Shown: positions 10,108 to 21,799 of the stretch, in pieces | Position numbering within the stretch: position 1 is the stretch's first letter | Layout of the letters: each line of letters opens with the position of its first letter | Origin: Marchantia polymorpha subsp. ruderalis | Lineage: Eukaryota > Streptophyta > Marchantiopsida > Marchantiales > Marchantiaceae | Reading direction: 5' to 3' | NCBI GenBank assembly: GCA_037833965.1 | Contig: AP031353.1 | Location: 14,758,501-14,822,500 of the forward strand | Length of the DNA stretch: 64,000 nt | Program-made: the position numbers and the translations under genes | The notes under the pieces: generated by a model | Databases searched by the model: none | What the model was told of the DNA's origin: nothing | The model's input: the letters and a program-made list of their open reading frames with translations, nothing else

Positions 10108-11070
10108 TGTAATAACCCACTAAAGGCTAAAACTGCAATATAGTGGTAGAAAGGTCGAACCCACAGGGACAGAGGAACACACAGGGTACAAAGTGTCACG
10201 TTTTAACAGACTATTGAGGAGTTTGAATTCTCAGGCGACTGTCACTCCCAGAAATACTGCAAGTGTCCACTCGGAGCGCACTCGGAGGTCGCACAGTGCA
10301 GCGTAACACACACACACACACACCTGAAACTACAGAAACACAACCCAGAGATCCGTTAGGACCTCTACTTCAAGATTTCAGGGGGAAAGTCTCTCACGAG
10401 CACACTCGGCAAAGCTGCGGGCAGTGACTTCCAACTCCGGCTTTTACAACGCTTCCACTAGCTTGCTGCTAGTGTAGGAAACCCGGTTTGGACTACCTAC
10501 TTCGGATCGAAGTCACTCAGACGCGGTGAACAACACTCTCAACTCACAAAACGCGCAGAGAACACAGGTCCACACTGAAGGACTCACTGTGAAACGTTCC
10601 AGTAACACAACAACAGTCTATTGAAGAGTTTGAATTCTCAGGCACTTGTCATTCCCAGAAATACTACAGGGGTTACCCTCAAGGCACCTGCTGCAGCGTA
10701 ACCTGAATTTACAACCAAGGCTTACACGAAGTAGCAAAACTTCACTTTGGCATTCAGGGGAAAAATCCCAAAGGAGTACAATCAGAAAGAAACACTCGAA
10801 GGTGTAGGGGCGAAACTGTTCAAGTATCTAACTAGTCACTGGCTCTTAGCATCGGCAGTCACCCGCAGGTGCAGATCCGAACTACTCAAGTCTCTAACCA
10901 ATGTACTAGCTCTGAACATTCGGCCGAAGGCCTTCAGCTACAAAATGCGGAACGCTAAGTTGTAACTCCTCGTGCGTGGTGACAGAACTCAAGGACACAA
11001 ACACGCAAAGGAAATGGGTTCCTGATCTGCACTTCTGATGGGAAAGAACCCCAGGCAAAACGCCTGGAAC

Positions 11071-11079
11071 TATTTTATA
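11071..11079 (-). promoter_or_regulatory. TATA box of S2
   Basis: Minus-strand TATAAAATA, followed by hairpin CCAGGC/GCCTGG with loop GTTTT (11067 down to 11051), identical in stem to that of LTR P. Confidence 0.65.
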
Positions 11080-11556
11080 CCTTCTAAGTCCTACCTAACA
11101 CTACACTGCAATACCATGGTGCGAGCCGCAACAGGTCCTACACCTGAGGAGTCGGCGGCTGCCTTCCCCTCTAACTTACAACCTAAATCTAACCCTAACC
11201 CTAAATCTGAATCCTAAGCCTACTGTACAGAGCCGCCAGCGCCTTACCATCCAAGATCTGAGGCTGAAAATTTGCAGGCATGCGTGGCCGGCCGAGATCA
11301 ACGGCCCCACAAAATCTCAGATCCATCCGACCGTCCATCGCAAAGATATGGGCCCCGCAAGATCTCTGAACCTAGGCCAAAATTCCTTCTCCAAAATCCG
11401 AGGACTGCGGGTTCCACGCGTCCTACACGCAAGCCGCCTACTCGCAGGCCGCCTTGGGCCGAAGGCCCCTCTAACTGTTAACGCCGAAGGCCTCACGCCT
11501 AACCATGACAGCCGCTTTCGACGCTCATAACTCATTTACGCCTTATCCGTTTCAAG

Positions 11557-12400
11557 AGATCTTGGTCTCGTTGGAACCAGCTCGTCGAGTTCTTTCCAAC
11601 GAGACCCGAATCAAGTCAAACCGCTAAGAATTGAGAAAGTTATGTCGGTTTTCCTCTTCCGCCGAAGGCGTTCGCCTATCCACAGTCCGTCCGCGGCGAT
11701 GACCTGGCCGTCCGCGGCGCTCAGCTGTCCGTCCGCTGCGCTGACCTGTCCGTCCGCGGCGCTGAGCTGGCGCAGAAGGCGCCGTACACTTTCTACCTCA
11801 CAAGGCGCATTTCTAGGGCCCAAGGCGGATTTCCCGCCGACGCCGAAGCGCCTGTGCACAGGCGGCACGTGTGGAGGTGATCTGTGCACAGGCGACCTGT
11901 GCACAGGCGAACGCCTGTGCGCAGGCGAACTTCCTTCGTCCGCGCATAGGACAAAACTTTCTTCGCCTGTGCGCAGGCGGAAAGCTGAGTATCTTGCGAC
12001 CTTCATAACTCCCGGAATTCTCCTCCGTTCGTGACGTTCTTGGGCTCGTTAGAATCAGCGCGTCGAGCTCTTTCCAACGAGACCCTAACCAAGTCGAGGC
12101 GTTGCGAATTGAGAAAGTTATGAGGGATTCACTCTTCCGCCGAATGCACTCTCCCGCATCGCCAAAGGCGTTGACCCGAAGGCGTTGACCGAAGGCGTCT
12201 ACCGCCCAAGGCGCATCTTCCGGCGGTTCTTCCGCCGAAGGCGTACCGCCAAAGTCGCTCTACCGCCGAAGGCCCCCCCCCATCAGTAACTTCCGACACT
12301 CATAACTCAGTGATCTCTCATCCGTTTCACAAGTTCTTGGGCTCGTTAGAACCAGCGCGTCGAGCTCTTTCCAACGAGACCCGAAGCAACTCAAGGCGTT
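11557..12400 (-). repeat. Three copies of a CTCGTT...AACGAG inverted motif in U3 of S2
   Basis: On the plus strand a block reading roughly CTCGTTAGAA-N-GAGCTCTTTCCAACGAG followed by ACCC starts near 11567, 12046 and 12343. It recurs near 5739 (M), 9789 and 18246 (the last two inverted). The ends CTCGTT and AACGAG can pair as a stem around a GAGCTC core. It is a conserved U3 motif of the family, possibly structural or regulatory (inference). Confidence 0.6.
11849..11975 (-). repeat. GTGCACAGG palindrome cluster in U3 of S2
   Basis: Four or five copies of CCTGTGCACAGG and its GCGC variant, with the same block order as 5455-5580 in M (next to a shared CGGCACGTGTGGAGG stretch), showing that S2 and M share this U3 segment. 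Confidence 0.7.
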
Positions 12401-13280
12401 ACGAATTGAGAAAGTTATGAGTGATCTACCGCCGAAGGTGCTCGAAGCTGATCCTGCAGCATGAACCGCCCGTTCCGTCCCAAGCGTCCCACTGTGGCCT
12501 AAGCCCAAAACCCCTTGACTGTCCTCGATCCTCTTTTTACTCTGGTTTCGCGTACCGATTACTATTTACAGCTGCTGCCGCGGTACTTACTATTCAAAAA
12601 TGTTTTAGTTCCGACAAAAAACAAAAAGTGGGTTACCACATGACGGATATGCGCCGGCAGCAACGGACGAGGCATAAAGGACAAAATAGGCGGTACGACT
12701 GCGCGCCGGCGTAATTCGCTCCGGCTGGATGTGCGCCTCCAGCAAGGCGCCGACGGATAATGAACGCACCAGCGGCGACACGCCTCCGGAGAAGGGCGGG
12801 TTAGGAAAAGACAATAGGGCCGACGTATACCCTGCAGCGGACTCGAGTCCGGAAGGTGGCGGCGGCGGGAGAATTCAACGTTTAAGCATGCGAATGCGCG
12901 CAGTGCGGAGACGTGAATTCGCGCATGCAAAGGGCGAACCGTTAAGCCGTATAGCCGGCTGCGTACGTTGCAACCAGTAAGAACGTTGGACGTTCTTGAA
13001 ATCGGAGAAGAAAAGACTGCGCTCCAGTCTCATTCTCTCATTCTTGACTTTGCGATTTCCAGTTTCCAAGATTACGCGCAAGGGCGGAGCGACCTGTAGT
13101 GAGAGTAGAGAGTGCGGAGACGAGTTGCGCAAGGATCTTGGTGGACCTTGAAAGAATTGTGAGTAGCGATCTTGGACGAGCGCAGAGAGAGTGAGCAGTC
13201 AGTGCTTGAGTGGCCGACGCGCAGTGGCGATTGTGAGAGAGCGAGCGAAAGGGAGAGCGTTTGTGTGTGCAGGCAACGCA

Positions 13281-15839
13281 ATGTCGAAGGTTCCCCAGCT
13301 GCGAGTGTCTCCACTCAGGGTGCCGCAGATCGGTCTACGCGCATTTCAAGATGTGCTGTTGAGGCTGAAGCTCGATTTTCTCCTATGGGGGTGGAACTGG
13401 ACATGTCCGGAGATGGTGCGCGAGTATCTGCAAGAGAGACACACAAGCCCTCTCGCGGATTCCGCCCGCACCCAGAGAGATGGGACATTTGCAATTGGGC
13501 GCAGGTGTTGGGCAGGTGTGCCGGCGAGGAAGGGGATCTCCTCTTCGAGGCCGATAGCGTGAAGGTGTCCCAGGAGGAAGAAGTCTCTTACAATGAGCTC
13601 TTCAAAGTGGCCAGACATCCCAAGAACGGTTTCCGGACACGGGATTACAAGGATCGATTGCGGAGAAATGTCGCGACGGCATTGCTGCAGATAATGCAGC
13701 CGACCAAGACCGCTTACATGCATGGTTGGCAGGTAGAGTTCGTGGAGCTAGTGCTGTCAGGAGCTCCGGTGCATTGGGCACGGCTCCTGTGGAAGGTGAC
13801 GCGCCAACATGCGCAAGAAGAGAAGGGAGGAACCCTCAATCATCTATCGCCTTACTTAATCGTGTTTTACCGGGCGATGGGATGTTTGACAAATGCTGAG
13901 AAAACACGGTTTCCGCAGCTGACCCGGACTTATCCATGTAGATATTCGAGGGAGGCCGAAGTAGACACGGATCCGGACGAGGAACCTGCCAGTACGCCTC
14001 CGGCTCCGGCTCCAGCAAGAGCAGCAGAAGAACGTCGAAGTGAGCGCATTCCGCGAAAGCGGAAGTGGGATGAGAGACCTGAGGACAGGCAGCCGGAAGT
14101 GCCAGCTGCGCCGACTCGTGGTCGGCCCACCCCCGAGCCTCACAGTCGACCAAAACAGAGGGCACGCAAAATGCCAACTGTTACTGAGGAGACCGGGCGA
14201 ACTCCGACCCGGCGGAATCCCACACAGGAAGAGATAATCGCGCAGATCCTAGGGAAGACGGCAGATACCTCTGCTCAGAAGGCACCACGGCCTTCGGGAG
14301 GAGATGGACGGACTGACAGTCGGCCGACTACGAGTCGGATGACTGAAGGTCGACAAGCGGAAGGAAGGCCAACTGAACGGCGCGTTGAACCGGACAGCAG
14401 GCCGGAAGCAGAAGAGAGTTTGGCTGACGAGCCAACAATCCTCAGAGGGTCGTCTTCGGCGGAAGGCACTTCCGGAAGAACGCCACCAGCAAGCAGGCCA
14501 AGTGGAGTCAAGACGCGCAGGGTGTATCCGACTCCCAGTCGGACAACTGCTGGTCGGCCGACTACGAGTCGGACGACAGAGAGTCAGCCGGATTCGCCGA
14601 CTGCGAGACGGATGGGGCCAACGACCAGTGTGCGGACGCCTTCGGCGGACGCACCTTCAGCAAGGACACCTTCCGCGCAGATTGCGCCGGAAGGGCAGGC
14701 AGCAGAAGCGGGCGGTGCAAGAGTCACAAAAGTCACTGCGGCGTCGACCCCTTCACAAACCGAAGATCGAGCCGGAACAGGGGCTCAAGCAGTGGGATCT
14801 CCCCACTGCCCTGGATATTTTAGCAGGCAGTGGAGCAGCAGTCGCAGCGGAAGCTGCTGCGCGCCACAGTTCCAGGGAGTCGCCAAGGGATTCGGTGGCG
14901 ACTGAAATCCTCGAGACTGAGGATGAAACGAGCTGGGAAGAGCAAGAAGCGGATTCGGTGCAGAAAACGCCAACAGGGGTGCTGTGCGAACAGATAGTTC
15001 CACTCCTGCGATATCTGGATCGCAAGACATCCAAATACGCAAGTGCTTTAAAACCGCAGTCTTATGTGGAGACTATCAGGAGAAGGACGAGGAGCAAGGT
15101 GGCAAAGTGGGCCTCTAGGTGCGGAGTATATGTGGATAGGAACACCGCCCTCCGACAACACCTGGCGGTCACCCAGAAGCTATACCAAGCCTTGCAGCAG
15201 CAGAAGGAGGATGCGGCGACGAAAAGTCAGGCGGATGCCGAACTAATACGGGCAAAGATCGAGTCGGAATTGCAGGAGGAGCGGAGACAGAACCAAGTCC
15301 TAGCAGCCGAGCTTGCGCGCTAGACGCGCGCCTTAGAAGAAAGTCAAAGAGTCCGCAAGGAGGATGAGGAGTTGTTGTGCAACTTGCAATCCGAGTGCTC
15401 GGATTTGAGGGCACAACGTGCGGGATTAGAAATGCAGCTGGCCGAGGTGGAGAGCAGCTGCAGGGCGCGAGGAGAGTTGGCGGCACAGGTGACTCGTTGT
15501 CTAAAAGGATACGCCCATTGGGAGGTGGCAGCTCAAGAGAGGATTACACTCCGGGAGTTCGAGCTTCGGGCGGCGGCATTGACGGAGGGTGACAGTCGGA
15601 GTCGGCGGCGAGTGGCGAGAAAATTAGAAACCTTCTTGTCGGGTGCGCGCGACACTATGGCGCACTTGCAGTCGGAAGTCACCACAGCGCTCCGACGCCT
15701 GGGGTTACGCAGCCGGTCGGAAGACTGGCAAGGTAGAGATAGTAAGCGGGGCAGTCCGGCGCGCAGAAGGCGCAGCACCGGATCTGCTGAGTGCAGTAGA
15801 GTAGTTTGGTTTCGCGCAGATGCTGCGAGTGGTAGATAG
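13281..15839 (+). pseudogene. LTR-encoded coiled-coil protein gene in S1, broken
   Basis: The ATG at 13281 starts MSKVPQLRV..., parallel to the copies at 647 and 19184. Compared with those, the reading frame is lost at about 13440 (two extra bases in a CACA run) and again at about 14800 (one extra C), and a TAG at 15322 replaces the CAG codon of the 19184 copy. The parts in other frames still encode the conserved N-terminal region (RTRDYKDRLRR, GGTLNHLSPY), the Thr/Pro/Arg-rich middle with PTTSR-like repeats, and the C-terminal coiled coil ending before 15839. It therefore cannot make the full protein. Confidence 0.75.
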
Positions 15840-15872
15840 GATAGCGTAGTGCTAGTTAGGATCTTTTGAGAG

Positions 15873-15901
15873 TATAAAGTGGATCAAGGCGTTTTGCCTT
15901 G
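15873..15901 (+). promoter_or_regulatory. TATA box and hairpin of S1
   Basis: TATAAAG at 15873, then stem CAAGGC/GCCTTG with loop GTTTT at 15885-15901. The stem differs from P and S2 by a paired change that keeps pairing. Confidence 0.65.
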
Positions 15902-16798
15902 GGACTCTTCCAGTTTCGGAAGTGCAGATCAGGAACTCACTTTCTTGGCGTGTTTGTGCATTTGGTCCTGGCACCACGTAGAGAAGCTGCAGCATAGCGA
16001 AGTTACCGTATGTTGTAGTTGAAGGCCTTCGGCTGAATGTTCAGAGCTAGCACCCGGTTAGAGACTTGAGTAGTGCGGATCTGCACCTGCGGGTGATTTC
16101 TGATGCTCAGAGCCGGCTGCGAGTTAGATACTTGAACAGTTCCCCCTTACTCCTTCGAGTGACATATCCTGATTGTACTCCTACGGGAAGTTTCCCCTGA
16201 ATGCCAATGTGAAGTTTTATTACTTCGTGTAAGCCTTGGTTTGTAATTCAGGTTGTGTGTGTGTTACTGGATCGTGTTTCAGTTAAGTTCTCAGTCAGGT
16301 CTGCACTCCCTGCGTTTGGTGTGATAGTCGAGGGTGACGTCCACGGCGTATGAAGAGGCTTCGTTCCGAAGTGGGAAGTCCAGTCCGGGTACCCTACGGT
16401 AGTTCCTGGCGGAAGGGCAGTAAAAGCCGGAGTGGGAGGCACTACCTGCAGAACCTCTGAGTGAACTTTCGAGACACTTTCCCCCTGAAATCCGAAGCGG
16501 AGGTCCTGACCGACCTCCGAGTTGTGCTTTTGCCAGTTTCAGGTGTGTGTGTGTGAGTTGAGTGACCACGCTGTACCGTGCATCCTCCGAGCATCCTCCG
16601 AGTCGAGATCCTCCTCCGAGTCGAGCCTCCGAGTCGAGCACTGCAGTATTTCTGGGAGTGACAGTCGCCTAGAATTCAAACTCTACAAAAGTCTGTTAAA
16701 CGTGACATTTTTACTCTGTGTGTTGCCTTTGTCCCTGTGGGTTCGATCTTTTTACCACCATACTGCAGTTTTAGCCTTTGGTGGGTTATTACAAGGAT

Positions 16799-17787
16799 AC
16801 TAGTGGCCGACGATGTTCAAAGATGTACACGACTACGTTCGCAAATGCGATAGCTGCCAGAGGACGGGAAGGCCGACTCCGACCACGAGATGGCCTCTTA
16901 CACCAATCATGCCATTGGCACCATTTGAAAAATGGGGGATCGACTTCGTGGGACCAATACAACCTGTCACTAAAGGCACGCGCAGGCGCTACATATTGGT
17001 AGCAACAGACTATGCGACCAAGATGGTGGAGGCAGAGGCCACAAGGCACGACGACGCAGCAGCAGTAGCTCGGTTCCTATTCGAATCAATCATCACACGC
17101 TACGGGTGCCCACTAGAAATAGTCAGTGACAGGGGAACGCACTTTCTGAATCAGGTGATAGAAAGTTTGACGCGGCACTTCCAGATTAAGCATCGGAAGA
17201 CTACTCCATACAACCCCAAGGCGAATGGTCTGACAGAGAAGTCCAATGGATTGCTCTGTAAGATACTCCTCAAGGTGACTGTGAACCATGCTCATGACTG
17301 GGACACCAAGCTACCGGCCGCCTTATGGGCATATAGAACGGCAGAAAAGGTCACCACCAGGCACACACCTTACTTTCTAGTTTATGGGCAGCATCCGATC
17401 TTACCCATCGAATTCGAGATACCTACCAAGAGGACCTTAGATCAGAGAAGGCTGGATGCGGAGGAAAGTCAGGCATATCGACTGCAAGAAGTAATGGCAC
17501 TGGAGGAAAGACATCAAGAGGCCGAAGATCGAACAAAGCAATTACAACTCAGGCGGAAGGAGAAGCACGATCGAAGACTCAAACCAGTACTACTTGAGAA
17601 GGGCGACTTGGCTCTGCTCTACGATAGCAGACATGCTAGATTTCCAGGCAAGCTACACTTAAGATGGATGGGACCTTACAAGGTGATCGAAGTTTTCCCC
17701 AATGGATCCATCCAACTCACAGAACTGACAGGAGAATGGCTAGGCACCCGCGTGAATGGGTGGCGTCTGAAGAAATACCACGTGTAA
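16799..17787 (+). pseudogene. Integrase part of pol (resumes after S1)
   Basis: Joined to 9368 across S1, the frame continues but meets TAG at 16801 just before WPTM. It then reads DVHDYVRKCDSCQ (the CC half of the HHCC finger). The catalytic core follows with D in WGIDFVGP, D in VSDRGTHF and E in NGLTEKSN (D,D-35-E arrangement), then WAYRTA. The C-terminus has RWMGPYKV (GPY/F module) and no chromodomain, ending at TAA 17785-17787. Integrase joins the element cDNA into the host chromosome. The TAG and the S1 insertion disable it here. An ATG at 16813 could start a separate peptide, but it lacks half of the zinc finger. Confidence 0.85.
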
Positions 17788-17811
17788 ATGTTCGCGTGGG
17801 CGCTCACAATT

Positions 17812-17824
17812 GAGGAGGGGGGCA
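17812..17824 (+). promoter_or_regulatory. Polypurine tract of G
   Basis: GAGGAGGGGGGCA abuts the 3' LTR start TGTGGTAAC at 17825. A purine run at this place primes plus-strand DNA synthesis in LTR elements, and it identifies the downstream LTR as the 3' LTR of G rather than another solo insertion. Confidence 0.85.
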
Positions 17825-19183
17825 TGTGGTAACACACTTTTTGTTTTTTTGCAGAATTTAAACAATTTTAGAAAACTAGTACCGAAGCAGTGTTTGTAGT
17901 TAGAAAAGGGTACGTTAAATAGAGTGGATTGATGAGATCGTCACGAGGTCACGAAGAATCACGTAGTCGGATGTACCAACGCCAATGTCTTCGGCGTCTC
18001 CGGCAAAAGCTCCTTTTCTGAGGTGTCTCTACTCACGCGCTTCCAGCGTATAAGGAAGCTACGCTTCCGGCGCAGACACCTCAGGAGGAGGTTTTGCTAA
18101 AGACGTCAGGAGAAGGGCCCGGACCTCTGAAGGCGTCCGACCATGAGTGCGCCTTCGGCGATGCGCCGTTGGCGCGGAAGGGGAAAACCTTCATAACGAT
18201 CGGAATACACAGTAGATCCAGTTGGTTGAAGTTGCATTAGAAAGAGCTCGGGACGCTCGCTCTAACGAGCCCAAGAGCGTCGGAGATGGATCAGGGACGG
18301 AGAAGTTATGAGCGTCGGAAAACTCGTAGCCGGACATGCGCCGTTCGCGCTAGGGTTCACAGCCGGAAAGGATTCCCGTACGCCCTCGGCGATGCGCCTT
18401 CGCCGGAATCACGCGCTCATAGGAGGAAACCAACTCAGAGTCGGAAGCGCCTTTGGCGGCTGTTCATGGAAGGAAAGCGCCGGTCGGATGTACGCCTCCG
18501 ACGTGGCGCTGACGGCCGGATGCGCTGGCATGAGTTGCGCTGGCGGATATGCGCCGTCACCAATGGACGAGGCATAAAGGACAAAATAAGCGGTACGACT
18601 GCGCGCCGGCGTAATTCGCTCCGACTAGATGTGCGCCTCCAGCAAGGCGCCGACGGATAAGGAACGCACCAGCGGCGACACGCCTCCGGTGATGGACGGG
18701 TTAGGAAAAGACAACATGGCCGACGTATACCCTGCGGCGGACTCGAGTCCGGAAGGTGGCGGCGGCGGGAGAATTCAACATTCACGCATGCGAATGCGCG
18801 CAGTGCGGAGACGTGAATTCGCGCATGCAAAGGGCGAACCGTTAGGCCGTATAGCCGGCTGCGTACGTTGTAACCAGTAAGAACGTTGGACGTTCTTGAA
18901 ATCGGAGAAGAAAAGACTGCGCTCCAGTCTCATTCTCTCATTCTTGATTTTGCGATTTCCAGTTTCCAAGATTACGCGCAAGGGCGGAGAGACCTGCAGT
19001 GAGAGGAGAGAGTGCGGAGACGAGTTGCGCAAGGATCTTGACAGACCTTGGAAAGAATTGCGAGTAGCGAACTTGAGCGTGAGCAAAGAGAGAGTGAGCA
19101 GTCAGTGCTTGAGCGGCCGACGCGCAGTGGCGATTGTGAGAGAGCGAGCGAAAGGGAGAAGGTTTGTGTGTGCAGGAAACGCA

Positions 19184-21738
19184 ATGTCGAAGGTTCCCCA
19201 GCTGCGAGTGTCTCCACTCAGGGTGCCGCAGATCGGTCTACGCGCATTTCAAGATGTGCTGTTGGGGCTGAAGCTCGATTTTCTCCTGTGGGGGTGGAAC
19301 TAGACATGTCCGAGATGGTGCGCGAGTATCTGCAGGAGAGACACAAGCCCTCTCACGGATTCCGTCCACATCCAGAAAGATGGGACATTTGTAACTGGGC
19401 GCAGGTGTTAGGCAGGTGTGCCGGCGAGGAAGGGGATCTCCTCTTCGAGGCCGATAGCGTGAAGGTGTCCCAGGAGGAAGAAATCTCCTACAATGAGCTC
19501 TTCAAAGTTGCCAGGCATCCCAAGAACGGTTTCCGGACACGGGATTACAAAGATCGCTTGCGGAGAAATGTCGCGACTGCATTGCTGCAGATATTGCAGC
19601 CGACCAAGACCGCTTACATGCATGGTTGGCAGGTAGAATTTGTGGAGCTAGTGTTGTCAGGAGCTCCAGTGCATTGGGCACGGCTCCTGTGGAAGGTGAC
19701 GCGCCAACATGCGCAAGAAGAGAAAGGAGGAACCCTCAATCATCTATCGCCTTACTTGATCGTGTTTTATCGGGCGATGGGATGTTTGACAAATTCTGTG
19801 AAAACACGGTTTCCGCAGCTGACCCGGAGCTATCCAGGTAGATACTCGAGGGAGGCCGAAGTAGACACGGATCCGGACGAGGAACCTGCCAGTCCGCCTC
19901 CGGCTCCGGCTCCAGCAAGAGCAGCAAAAGAACGTCGAAGTGAGCGCATTCCGCGAAAGCGGAAGTGGGATGAGAGACCTGAGGACAGGCAGCCGGAAGT
20001 GCCAGCTGCGCCGACTCGTGGTCGGCCCATCCCCGAGCCTCACAGTCGACCAAAACAGAGGGCACGCAAAATGCCAACTGGTACTGAGGGGACCGGGCGT
20101 ACTCCGATCCGGCGGAATCTCACACAGGAGGAGATAATCGCACAGATTCTAGGGAAGACGACAAATACCTCTGCACAGAAGGCACCAATGCCTTCGGGAG
20201 GAGATGGACGGACTGACAGTCGGCCGACTACGAGTCGGGCGACTGAAGGCCGACAAGCGGAAGGAAGGCCAACTGAACGGCGCGTTGAACCGGACAGCAG
20301 GCCGGAAGCAGAAGAGAGTTTGGCTGACGAGCCAACAACCCTCAGAGGGTCGTCTTCGGCGGAAGGCACTTCTGGGAAAACGCCACCAGCAAGCAGGCCA
20401 AGTGGAGTCAAGACGCGCAGGGTGTATCCGACTCCCAGTCGGACAACTGCTGGTCGGCCGACTGCGAGTCGGTCAACAGAGAGTCGGCCGGATTCGCCGA
20501 CTGCGAGACGGACAGGGCCGACGACCAGTGTGCGGACGCCTTCGGCGGACGCACCTTCAGCGAAGACACCTTCCGCGCAGATTGCGCCGGAAGGGCAGGC
20601 AGCAGAAGCGGGCGGTGCAAAAGTGACAAGAGTCACTGCGGCGTCGACCCCTTCGGAGACCGAAGATCGAGCCGGAACAGGGGCTCAGGCAGTGGGATCT
20701 CCCACTGCCCTGGATATTTTAGCAGGCAGTGGAGCAGCAGTCGCAGCGGAAGCTGCTGCGCGCCACAGTTCCAGGGAGTCGCCAAGGGATTCGGTGGCGA
20801 CTGAAATCCTCGAGACTGAGGATGAGACGAGCTCGGAAGAGCAGGAAGCGGATTCGGTGCAGAAAACGCCAACAGGGGTGTTGTGCGAGCAGATAGTCCC
20901 ACTCTTGCGATATCTGGATCGCAAGACATCCAAGTACGCGGGTACTGGAAAACCGCAGTCTTATGTGGAGACTATCAGGCGAAGGACGAGGAGCAAGGTG
21001 GCAAGGTGGGCCTCTAGGTGCCAAGTATATGTGGATAGGAACACCGCCCTCCGACAACACCTGGCGGTCACACAGAAGCTATACCAAGCCTTGCAGCAGC
21101 AGAGGGAGGATGCGGCGACGAAAAGTCAGGCGGATGCCGAGCTAATGCGGGCAAAGATCGAGTCGGAATTGCAGGAAGAGCGGAGACAAAACCACGTCCT
21201 AGCAGCCGAGCTTGCGCGCCAGACGCGCGCCTTAGAAGAAAGTCAAAGAGCCCGCAAGGAGGATGAGGAGTTGTTGCGCAACTTGCAATCCGAGTGCTCG
21301 GATTTGAGGGCACAACGTGCGGAAGCGGAAATGCAGCTAGCAGAGGTGGAAAGCAGCTGCAGGGCGCGAGGAGAGTTGGCGACACGGGTGACCCAGTGTC
21401 TAAAAGGATACGCCCATTGGGAGGTGGCAGCTCAAGAGAGGATCACACTCAGGGAGTTCGAGCTTCGGGCGGCGGCATTGACGGAGGGTGACAGTCGGAG
21501 TCGGCGGCGAGTGGCGAGAAAATTAGAAACCTTCTTGTCGGGTGCGCGCGACACTATGGCGCACTTAGAGTCGGAAGTCGCTGCAGCGCTCCGACGCCTG
21601 GGGTTGCGCAGCCGGTCGGAAGACTGGCAAGGAAGGGACAGCGAGCGAAGTAGTCCGGCGTGCAGGAGGCGCAGCACCGGATCCGCCGAGTGCAGTAGAA
21701 TAGTTTGGTTTCGCGCAGATGCTGCGAGTAGTAGATAG
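19184..21738 (+). pseudogene. LTR-encoded coiled-coil protein gene in G 3' LTR, nearly intact
   Basis: The ATG at 19184 starts MSKVPQLRVSPLRV. A TAG at about 19302 (in WN*TCP, where the S1 copy has Trp) and a one-base deletion some ten bases later separate the first ~40 codons from the rest. The remainder is open to TAG at 21736-21738. It encodes the conserved region (CNWAQVLGRCAGEEGD, RTRDYKDRLRR, GGTLNHLSPY), a Thr/Pro/Arg-rich middle with PTTSR and PSAxTPSA repeats, and a coiled coil (LARQTRALEESQRARKEDEE, later LRAQRAEAEMQL). It is shorter in the middle than the P copy. Confidence 0.75.
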
Positions 21739-21770
21739 GATAGTGTAGTGTTAGTTAGGACCTTTGAGGG

Positions 21771-21799
21771 TATAAAGTAGATCAAGGCGTTTTGCCTTG
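21771..21799 (+). promoter_or_regulatory. TATA box and hairpin of G 3' LTR
   Basis: TATAAAG at 21771, then CAAGGC-GTTTT-GCCTTG at 21783-21799. Confidence 0.65.

Larger units (their letters stand above)
10108..12640 (-). mobile_element. Short solo LTR 'S2' (2.53 kb), inverted, without the LTR gene
   Basis: On the minus strand it runs from TGTGGTAACCCAC at 12640 to GTGGGTTATTACA at 10108, with target duplications TGACG on both sides. The 3' kilobase (11107 down to 10108) matches the R-U5 parts of the long LTRs, with the TATA box near 11079 and the post-TATA hairpin at 11051-11067. The remaining ~1.5 kb is U3 with short palindromes and repeats. The ~2.9-kb coding block found in P, S1 and G is absent, so the family has LTR forms with and without the gene. 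Confidence 0.8.
9369..16793 (+). mobile_element. Solo LTR 'S1' inserted in pol of G, carrying nested S2
   Basis: It begins TGTGGTAACACAC and ends GTGGGTTATTACA, with flanking 5-bp duplications AGGAT. With S2 and one copy of its target duplication removed it is about 4.89 kb, nearly the length of the G 3' LTR at 17825-22702 and closely similar to it along its length. There is no internal region between two LTRs, so it is a solo LTR. It contains a broken copy of the LTR gene (13281-15839), a TATA box at 15873 and an R-U5 part of about 0.9 kb. Confidence 0.9.
6088..17824 (+). mobile_element. Internal region of Ty3/gypsy element 'G' (Gag-PR-RT-RH-INT)
   Basis: The domain order Gag zinc knuckles, aspartic protease, reverse transcriptase, RNase H, integrase, polypurine tract, LTR defines a Ty3/gypsy retrotransposon. 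The FIDDF form of the RT active site and the lack of a chromodomain after integrase fit the Athila/Tat-like side of plant gypsy elements (inference). The Gag capsid part is missing at the left, where M was inserted, and pol is split by S1 at 9369-16793. In-frame stops at 7940 and 16801 make this copy defective. Confidence 0.85.

Noticed and set aside
9369-16793. S1 as the 5' LTR of an element whose 3' LTR is 17825-22702
   Set aside because: S1 is bounded by AGGAT on both sides and splits pol between the halves of the integrase zinc finger; only integrase, not a full internal region, lies between the two LTRs.
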